DNA of 9,607 bases, from NCBI GenBank assembly GCA_016935885.1, contig JAFGQA010000393.1, positions 1-9,607 on the forward strand. Reading direction: 5' to 3'. Shown here in pieces: positions 4,726 to 9,607 of the stretch; position 1 is the stretch's first letter, and each line of letters starts with the position of its first letter. A program made the translations under genes and the position numbers. The notes under the pieces were generated by a model. It saw only the letters and a program-made list of their open reading frames with translations, was not told where the DNA came from and searched no databases. This DNA comes from Phycisphaerae bacterium. Its GTDB lineage: Bacteria; Planctomycetota; Phycisphaerae; UBA1845; UTPLA1.

Positions 4726-5967
4726 ATGTTTGGCAGAATGAAAGACGACTTGCAGAAGGAGCTGGCCTCGATTCGCGACGCCGGCTTGTACAAGGAAGAA
4801 CGCTACATCCTGACACCCCAGGCGGCGGACATCCGCGTGGAGTATCCCGAAGGCAAACCGCCGCAGAACGTGGTCAACTTCTGTGCGAATAACTACCTGG
4901 GCCTGTCGTCACATCCCAAGGTGATTGCCGCGGCCAGGGACGCGCTCGAGACGCACGGCTACGGCATGAGCAGCGTCCGCTTCATTTGCGGCACGCAGGA
5001 CATTCACCGGCAACTCGAAAAGCAGATTGCCGACTTCTTCCACACGGAGGACACGATCCTCTACGCCGCGTGCTTCGACGCCAACGGCGGGCTGTTCGAG
5101 CCGCTGTTCAGCAAGGAGGACGCCATCATCACCGACGCCCTCAACCACGCCTCGATCATCGACGGCATCCGCCTGTGCAAGGCCCCCCGCTACATCTACG
5201 ACACCAACGACATGGCCTCGCTGGAGACGAGGCTCAAGGAGGCCAAGGGTGCCCGCTATCGCGTCATCGCCACCGACGGCGCATTCAGCATGGACGGCAC
5301 CATCGCCCAGCTCGACAAGATCTGCGCCCTGGCCGACAAGTACGACGCCCTGGTCATGGTCGACGACGCCCACTGCACCGGCGTCATCGGCAAGACCGGC
5401 CGCGGCTCGACCGAGTACTGCGGCGTCATGGGCCGCGTGGATATCATCACCTCGACGCTCGGCAAGGCCCTCGGCGGCGCGTCGGGCGGCTTCACCACCG
5501 GCCGCCGGGAGATCATCGAGCTGCTGCGGCAGCGCAGCCGGCCGTACCTGTTCAGCAACACCGTCTCGTCGATCGTCGTCAAGGCCTCGATCGCGGTGAT
5601 AGACATGCTCACCGCGACGACCGAACTGCGCGACAAGGTCGAGGCCAACACCAAGCGCTTCCGCAAGGGCATGACCGAGGCCGGCTTCGACATCAAGCCC
5701 GGCATCCACCCGATCGTGCCGATCATGCTGTACAACGCGAAGCTCAGCCAGGACATCGCCCGCGACCTGTACCACGAGGGCATCTACGTCATCGGCTTCT
5801 ACTACCCCGTCGTCGGCAAGGGCCTGGCCCGCATCCGCGTCCAGCTCTCCGCCGGCCACGAGTTCAGCCACATAGACAAGGCGATCGCGGCGTTCACGAA
5901 GATCGGCAAGAAGTACGACATCCTGCACAAGACCAAGGAGCAGATCATCGCCAAGTACGGCGAGTAA
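4726..5967 (+). CDS. kbl: Glycine C-acetyltransferase (2-amino-3-ketobutyrate CoA ligase)
   Basis: The enzyme cleaves 2-amino-3-oxobutyrate with CoA to glycine and acetyl-CoA, the second step of threonine degradation after Tdh. It is a cytoplasmic PLP enzyme of the alpha-oxoamine synthase family. The 413 residues align along their length with E. coli Kbl (398). Visible motifs are NFCANNYLGLSSHP (51-64), RFICGTQDIHRQLE (85-98), FDANGGLFE, ITDALNHASIIDG with His141 that stacks on PLP, TDGAFSMDG (183-191), VMVDDAHCTG with Asp213 for the pyridine nitrogen and His216, and ITSTLGKALGGASGG with Schiff-base Lys247. RQRSRPYLFSN and GLARIRVQLSAGHE follow. GGAG 8 nt upstream supports the start. The extra length lies in the N-terminal region and a lysine-rich C-terminal tail. 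Its partner tdh is 1.4 kb upstream, separated by accessory genes. Confidence 0.96.
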   Translation: MFGRMKDDLQKELASIRDAGLYKEERYILTPQAADIRVEYPEGKPPQNVVNFCANNYLGLSSHPKVIAAARDALETHGYGMSSVRFICGTQDIHRQLEKQIADFFHTEDTILYAACFDANGGLFEPLFSKEDAIITDALNHASIIDGIRLCKAPRYIYDTNDMASLETRLKEAKGARYRVIATDGAFSMDGTIAQLDKICALADKYDALVMVDDAHCTGVIGKTGRGSTEYCGVMGRVDIITSTLGKALGGASGGFTTGRREIIELLRQRSRPYLFSNTVSSIVVKASIAVIDMLTATTELRDKVEANTKRFRKGMTEAGFDIKPGIHPIVPIMLYNAKLSQDIARDLYHEGIYVIGFYYPVVGKGLARIRVQLSAGHEFSHIDKAIAAFTKIGKKYDILHKTKEQIIAKYGE

Positions 5968-6035
5968 GGCGTCGCGCGAAAATAACATGACCGATTGTGC
6001 CGTTTGGCTGGCCTGTTGGCTTGCCGTTTGGCGGA

Positions 6036-6051
6036 CCTGCCCACGGGCAGG
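6036..6051 (+). repeat. Palindrome in the kbl-MNT spacer
   Basis: CCTGCCCACGGGCAGG forms a hairpin of at least 6 bp with a CACG loop. It is followed by GTGAGGCTCCTAACGG (6077-6092), whose TCCTAACGG also occurs in the spacer after tdh. A third, imperfect inverted repeat covers TACTACTACC at 6123-6132 and GGTGGTCGTA nearby. The 5968-6233 spacer shows no convincing gene. It reads as another mosaic of short dispersed elements ahead of the toxin-antitoxin pair. Confidence 0.5.
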
Positions 6052-6219
6052 CGGGGCAACCGTTTATGTTGTTTCTGTGAGGCTCCTAACGGTTCGCGTC
6101 CCCGCGCGGCTCTCGCTCCGCAGTACTACTACCTGGACCTGGTGGTCGTACGTCTCGCACCCGCCACGGTCGTGCTCTGCTCTGCCGGACAGGATCGTAC
6201 CACTCGCGGAGTGGCTGGT

Positions 6220-6225
6220 TATACT
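6220..6225 (+). promoter_or_regulatory. Candidate -10 element of the MNT/HEPN pair
   Basis: TATACT matches five of six consensus bases and ends 8 nt before the GTG start at 6234. No Shine-Dalgarno sequence is visible between them and no clear -35 hexamer upstream. As with the DUF4160 gene, the spacing would give a leaderless or nearly leaderless transcript. Confidence 0.35.
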
Positions 6226-6233
6226 ATGATGTA

Positions 6234-6578
6234 GTGAAGACACTTGCGGACATCCCGTTGGAGGAGAACGAGCGCCAGGCGATCGAGGCGGCGGGGCGCC
6301 TGCTGCACGACACGTTCCCCGTCGAGCAGGTCGTGCTATTTGGCTCGAAGGCGCGGGCTGCCAGCGACGAGGAGTCGGATATCGATCTGCTCGTGCTGAC
6401 CTCCCGGAAGCTGCACTGGCGTGAGGCGGACGCGATCACCGTGGCGCTCTACGACCTGGAGCTGGCCTACGACGTCGTCTTCACTACGCTGATCGTCTCC
6501 AGCCAGGAGTGGAACCTCGGCATATACCGGGTCTTGCCAATCCACGACGAGATCACACGCGACGGGGTGGCGGCATGA
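6234..6578 (+). CDS. MNT-domain nucleotidyltransferase (antitoxin of an MNT/HEPN pair)
   Basis: The 114-residue product has the minimal nucleotidyltransferase core: VVLFGSKARAASDEESDIDLLVL at 33-55, with Gly37-Ser38 and the metal-binding pair Asp49 and Asp51. The third carboxylate is probably Asp80 in LAYDVVF. In characterised MNT/HEPN modules the MNT protein neutralises the HEPN toxin by adding AMP to a tyrosine near its active site. Here the catalytic residues all seem present, so the enzyme should be active. The GTG at 6234 is the start because it gives a family-like N-terminus; no ribosome-binding site is seen. The stop overlaps the HEPN start in an ATGA arrangement, so the two genes are translationally coupled. 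The usual glycine after GSxAR is Ala42, a common variation. Confidence 0.9.
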   Translation: MKTLADIPLEENERQAIEAAGRLLHDTFPVEQVVLFGSKARAASDEESDIDLLVLTSRKLHWREADAITVALYDLELAYDVVFTTLIVSSQEWNLGIYRVLPIHDEITRDGVAA

Positions 6579-6976
6579 CGGAGGAGGAAGCCCGCCGCGA
6601 TGTCGTCCGGTACTGGCTGGGCCAAGCCCGGGATGCGCTCGCATCGGCCCACTCCGAGGCGGCGGCTGCGCGCTTAAACTTCGCCGTGAACCGTGCTTAT
6701 TACGCCTGCTTCTACGCGGCGAGCGCTGTTCTGCTCAGCGAGGGCCGGAAGTTCGTCAAGCACAGCGGTGTGCGGGCTGCGTTGCATCGCCATCTGGTGA
6801 AGACCGGCCGAATCGAACCAGACCTGGGGTAATCTTACGACCTGCTCTTCCAACGTCGCGGGCAAGCGGACTATGCCGAACTGGTCGCGTTCGACCAGCC
6901 GCAGGTGGTCGAAATGATCCGGAAAGCCGAGGAATTCGTGAGCGAGATCGAGCGTCTCTTGGCTCAGGCAACTTGA
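6575..6976 (+). pseudogene. HEPN-domain toxin gene interrupted by an in-frame TAA
   Basis: The ATG at 6575 overlaps the MNT stop. The product reads MTEEEARRDVVRYWLGQARD, NFAVNRAYYACFYAASAVLL and KHSGV, the PF05168-type HEPN pattern, then ends at TAA 6830-6832 after EPDLG (85 residues). The same frame continues SYDLLFQRRGQADYAELVAFD ... EEFVSEIERLLAQAT to TGA 6974-6976. That is exactly the missing C-terminal half of the family, where LG(K)xYxxLFxxRQxGDY is expected. A single base change from AAA or CAA to TAA would explain it, and no other lesion is seen over 133 codons. The active-site region is RAYYACFY (Arg40 to Tyr47), with Tyr where many relatives have the His of the R-x4-6-H motif. Recent inactivation is the simplest reading. 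A sequencing error, or a functional truncated form, remains possible. Confidence 0.85.
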
Positions 6977-7090
6977 ACCATCCTCGGGTCTCGCCCGCCG
7001 GCGTTTCCAAGCGGCGGCCCAACAACCACGTCGAATCACGCGGGCCACCGGCGACCCTGCCCTGAGAAGAATGTCGATTGGGTGCCCTTG

Positions 7091-7120
7091 TAACAGCGAA
7101 TAACTGTTATACTACTGTTA
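7091..7120 (+). promoter_or_regulatory. Candidate operator/promoter of the LacI-family gene
   Basis: TAACAG (7091-7096) and CTGTTA (7104-7109) form an inverted repeat with a 7-bp spacer. ACTGTTA recurs as a direct repeat exactly 11 bp later (7114-7120), one helical turn away. TATACT at 7108-7113, a five-of-six -10 match, is embedded in it. A regulator bound here would block this promoter, so autoregulation is likely. The -35 is unclear (TTGTAA at 7088-7093 is too close). The rest of the 6977-7138 spacer shows nothing else. Confidence 0.5.
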
Positions 7121-7138
7121 GTACCAAGAGGGCGCACC

Positions 7139-8188
7139 ATGGCACAGCGAAAGATCAAGAATGTCACCCTCCGCGACATCGCCAAGCTCGTCGGCGTCTC
7201 CGCCATGACCGTCTCGCGGGCCCTCTCCGACAAGGCCCATCTTGTCAGCGCCGAGACGGTCGAGCGTTGCCGCCAAGCCGCCGAGGAAATGGGCTACGTC
7301 CCCAACCTCATGGCCCGCAGCCTCCGGGGCGAGCAGCTCCACACGATCGTCATGTTTGCCGAGTACATCTCAAGCCACCATTACCTCGCCGAACTGGTCG
7401 ACCTCGTCTCGCGATCCATCGAACACCGCAAATTCGGCGTCATCAGTTGCCAATCCATCACGAGTCTGCATCAGGCGATGGGCAACTTCAAACTCGCCGG
7501 TGCCGTCGTCATCGCTCCTCCGGAGGAGTTCTTCGGCGACCCCTTCGGCAAGGTCGCCGCCAATGCGCGGCGCCAGGACCCGACCGTCGTCATCCACAGC
7601 GCCTTCGAGCAGGACCAGTTCAACGAGGTCAGCCCGGACATTGCCGGATTCAACCACCAGGCAGCTTGCCACCTGATCGAACTCGGCCACAGGCACATCG
7701 GCTACCTCGGCGGGGCCCGGCCGGAAGACGAACCCCACTGGTTCGACCTCCGCCGCCGGAGCGTCGAGGAGGCACTCGCGGAACACAACATACCTGCGGC
7801 CAACCTGCGCTACCAGGCCAGCCCCGACGCCGAACTGGCCCACGCCGCGCTCCAGCAACTCCTCACCAGGGCGCCCCAGACCACGGCGGTCATGTGTATC
7901 AACGACGAAATCGCCATTGCCACCGTTGCCGGTGCCCGAAAGCTGGGCCTCCGCGTCCCACGGGACCTGTCGGTCATCGGATGCAACGACATCAAGCTCG
8001 CCGGCTTCTTCCACCCCCCCTTGACCACCCTCGCGATCGATATCCGTTCGATGGTTGAAACCGCCCTCGACCTGCTCTTCGACGAAATCCGCGACCAACA
8101 ACCCACACCCCACGGCAACCCGATCAAGATCAAGCTCCCGGCCAAGCTCATCGTCCGCGACTCGACCGGCCCGCCGCCAAGCAAGTGA
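7139..8188 (+). CDS. LacI/GalR-family transcriptional regulator
   Basis: The 349-residue product begins with a LacI-type helix-turn-helix (VTLRDIAKLVGVSAMTVSRALSD at about 9-31) and a hinge helix (NLMARSLRG at about 56-64). A periplasmic-binding-protein-like effector domain follows: TIVMFAEYISSHHYLAELVDLVSRSIE, GAVVIAPPEE, HLIELGHRHIGYLGG, TTAVMCINDEIAIATVAGARKLGLRVPRDLSVIGCND and PPLTTLAID. GAGGG at 7128-7132, 6 nt before the ATG, supports the start. The effector is probably a sugar or sugar derivative as in most relatives, but the sequence does not say which. No transporter or sugar-catabolic gene lies in the window. The next gene is prs, 214 bp downstream on the same strand. Autoregulation through the inverted repeats upstream is likely. 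Confidence 0.94.
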   Translation: MAQRKIKNVTLRDIAKLVGVSAMTVSRALSDKAHLVSAETVERCRQAAEEMGYVPNLMARSLRGEQLHTIVMFAEYISSHHYLAELVDLVSRSIEHRKFGVISCQSITSLHQAMGNFKLAGAVVIAPPEEFFGDPFGKVAANARRQDPTVVIHSAFEQDQFNEVSPDIAGFNHQAACHLIELGHRHIGYLGGARPEDEPHWFDLRRRSVEEALAEHNIPAANLRYQASPDAELAHAALQQLLTRAPQTTAVMCINDEIAIATVAGARKLGLRVPRDLSVIGCNDIKLAGFFHPPLTTLAIDIRSMVETALDLLFDEIRDQQPTPHGNPIKIKLPAKLIVRDSTGPPPSK

Positions 8189-8229
8189 GATCGCCCCCCA
8201 CGACCCCTGCGGCAACGAGACCCCTGTCG

Positions 8230-8321
8230 TACAAACGCCTTTGTAACGCCGGCGCCGGAGCGAGCGATGACACCGCCTCTCGCGGCGGCGTCACGGGGCT
8301 GTTGGGACGGGCTCCCAACAG
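8230..8321 (+). promoter_or_regulatory. Three hairpins in the spacer before prs
   Basis: Three inverted repeats follow each other. They are TACAAA/TTTGTA (8230-8235/8240-8245), TGACaCCGCC/GGCGGcGTCA (8268-8277/8284-8293, one mismatch) and CTGTTGGGA/TCCCAACAG (8299-8307/8313-8321, perfect 9 bp). None is followed by a T-tract, so classical intrinsic termination of the LacI gene is not supported. They could be dispersed repeats, mRNA-end structures for the LacI gene or leader structures of prs. Confidence 0.45.
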
Positions 8322-8402
8322 ACAACTCCTTATCAAACGACCCCACCGTGCGTTATCATGCTCAAGCATGGCCACGAAGACGATCCGCGGAAGGACACAA
8401 TC

Positions 8403-9353
8403 ATGCCCAAGGACAACAAGCTTCTCATCTTCGCCGGATCAGGCAGCCAGCAGTTTACCGCCGCCGTCTGCAAGGAGCTCGGCGTCAGCCCAGGGGAATG
8501 CTCCGCCAAGCACTTCTCGGAAGGCAACACCTTCGTTCGCGTCGGAGAGAATGTCCGCGGCAAGGACGTCTTCTTCGTCCAGTCGCTGAGCTACCCGGTC
8601 AACGACCTCTTCATGGAGATGCTCTTCTACGTCGACGCTTTCAAGCGGGCCTCCGCCAGCAGCGTCACGGCCGTCATCCCGTTCTTCAGCTACGGCAAGG
8701 GCGACAAGAAGGACGAGCCCCGCGTTTCCATCCGGGCGCGCGTCTGCGCCGATTGCCTGGAGGCCGCCGGTGTCGACCGCATCGTCACCATGGACCTCCA
8801 CGCCCCGCAAATACAAGGCTTCTTCCATGTCCCGGTGGACCATCTATACGCCATGCCGACGATCGCCCCATACTTCCGGAAGAAGGTCCGCAGCAACTGG
8901 GTCGTCGTCGCCCCGGACGTCGGCGCGGCCAAAATGGCCAATGGCTATGCCAAGACCCTCGGCGCCCAAACCGTCATTGCCGAGAAGACCCGAAAGAACC
9001 ACCGGGAAGAGGCCATCGTCAAACGCATCATCGGGGAGGTCGCGGGACGCAATGCCCTCATTGTCGACGACTTCACCACCACCGGCGGAACCTTGATCGC
9101 CACCGCCGAGCGGCTGAAGCTGGAAGACGCCCAGGACGTGTATGCCGCCGTCGCCCACGGCGTGCTCACGAAGGGCTCCGCCGAACGCATCGATGCCAGC
9201 CCCATAAAGGAGCTGGTCATCACCAACAGCCTGGAATACCGCTTCGAGCCGCTGTCAAAGAAGGTCAAGGTCCTTTCCGCCGCCCCGCTCTTCGCCAAGG
9301 CCATTCGTAACATCCACCGGCGGACCAGCGTCTCCGCGCTGTTCGACCTGTGA
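8403..9353 (+). CDS. prs: Divergent ribose-phosphate pyrophosphokinase (PRPP synthetase)
   Basis: The enzyme transfers pyrophosphate from ATP to ribose 5-phosphate, giving PRPP for nucleotide, His and Trp synthesis. The 316-residue length is normal (E. coli 315). Conserved features are ENVRGKDVFFVQS, the RIVTMDLHAPQIQGFFHVPVDHLYA segment with catalytic His133, Lys195 and Arg197 in the flexible loop (EKTRKN), and VDDFTTTGGT (221-230) for the ribose phosphate. Compared with E. coli from memory, the adenine-contacting segments differ. FSDGE is FSEGN (38-42) and the RQDRR loop is KGDKK (99-103), with D224 of the PRPP loop now Thr226. The fold and general chemistry look intact, so a subfamily with altered nucleotide contacts or regulation is likely. 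AAGGA at 8391-8395, 7 nt before the ATG, supports the start at 8403 over the upstream in-frame ATG at 8358. Confidence 0.92.
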   Translation: MPKDNKLLIFAGSGSQQFTAAVCKELGVSPGECSAKHFSEGNTFVRVGENVRGKDVFFVQSLSYPVNDLFMEMLFYVDAFKRASASSVTAVIPFFSYGKGDKKDEPRVSIRARVCADCLEAAGVDRIVTMDLHAPQIQGFFHVPVDHLYAMPTIAPYFRKKVRSNWVVVAPDVGAAKMANGYAKTLGAQTVIAEKTRKNHREEAIVKRIIGEVAGRNALIVDDFTTTGGTLIATAERLKLEDAQDVYAAVAHGVLTKGSAERIDASPIKELVITNSLEYRFEPLSKKVKVLSAAPLFAKAIRNIHRRTSVSALFDL

Positions 9354-9377
9354 CGACGCCCTGGCGCCACGACGACC

Positions 9378-9395
9378 CGCGGGCCTCAGCCCGCG
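9378..9395 (+). repeat. GC-rich hairpin downstream of prs
   Basis: CGCGGGC-CTCA-GCCCGCG is a perfect 7-bp stem with a 4-nt loop, 24 bp after the prs stop. It matches the hairpin placed similarly after tdh (3353-3370). No T-tract follows. The rest of 9396-9527 shows nothing I recognise. Confidence 0.7.
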
Positions 9396-9527
9396 AGGCC
9401 GCCCGTTGCATCGTGTGGTTTCGGCTCCCGAGATCCCGCGCGGACCAAGGTCAGCCGCTCCTCTCCCAGCGAGACAGTCGCAACGCCTATGAAACAGGCT
9501 ACCGGGGGTGCATGACAGTCTAGGCGG

Positions 9528-9607
9528 GTGCCACTGGCAGCTTGCCTGCCAGTGTGTATGCCCCACGCGCCCACCGGAGAGACCGCACGGGCGGACAAGC
9601 CGCCCGT
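9528..9607 (+). repeat. Hairpin tract, right copy (cut by window end)
   Basis: This is a near-identical copy of the 96-230 tract in the same orientation, with one unit instead of two. Stem 9532-9540/9546-9554 is followed by stem 9586-9594/9600-9607, which the window end truncates. The second loop is ACAAG here and ACGAG in the left copy. ACAAG is the reverse complement of CTTGT, the loop of the other unit type, which links the two hairpin kinds as one family in opposite orientations. Confidence 0.85.

Noticed and set aside
8299..8321. Intrinsic terminator after the LacI-family gene.
   Set aside because: The stem is strong, but no run of T follows and it lies over 100 bp after the stop, so it was kept only as a hairpin.
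8267..9310. Plus-strand 347-codon ORF overlapping prs.
   Set aside because: It is Arg/Pro-rich out-of-frame translation of the prs gene, which has clear family motifs in its own frame.

Overview
The window looks like chromosomal DNA of a high-GC bacterium. My best guess is a member of the Planctomycetota, perhaps Phycisphaerae-like. This rests on the GC-rich intergenic spacers packed with dispersed short hairpins, a secreted repeat protein of a planctomycete style, and a divergent PRPP synthetase. The phylum is an inference from memory of such genomes, not something the sequence proves. All supported genes lie on the + strand.

Layout. Positions 1-393 hold dispersed hairpin repeats and then a good promoter. 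Positions 394-2031 encode an exported proline-rich protein with a duplicated domain of about 100 residues. Positions 2212-3324 (threonine-3-dehydrogenase-like) and 4726-5967 (glycine C-acetyltransferase, kbl) are the two steps of the threonine-to-glycine plus acetyl-CoA pathway. Such genes are often adjacent, but here about 1.4 kb of accessory DNA separates them. That DNA holds a hairpin-rich spacer, a small unrecognised helical ORF with its ribosome-binding site inside a hairpin, a DUF4160/DUF2442 gene pair, a dispersed repeat and what looks like the tail of a decayed PIN-domain toxin. kbl has its own candidate promoter, inside the PIN remnant.

After a repeat-bearing spacer, 6234-6976 is an MNT/HEPN toxin-antitoxin pair whose HEPN toxin is cut by an in-frame TAA. 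Next are a LacI/GalR-family regulator (7139-8188) with a candidate operator, and an atypical ribose-phosphate pyrophosphokinase (8403-9353) behind a spacer of three hairpins. The window ends inside a second copy of the hairpin tract seen at its left end, in the same orientation.

How it fits together. Tdh-like and Kbl are the metabolic core, and the Tdh-like enzyme has unusual zinc and cofactor sites. The toxin-antitoxin-type genes, intact and decayed, together with the repeats, mark two sites of small-module turnover. I found no CRISPR array, tRNA, rRNA or transposase. I do not see a complete, clearly new multi-gene system. The strongest leads are the degenerating toxin modules, the altered Tdh and Prs active sites, the ribosome-binding-site hairpin at 3580-3597 and the co-varying hairpin repeats.
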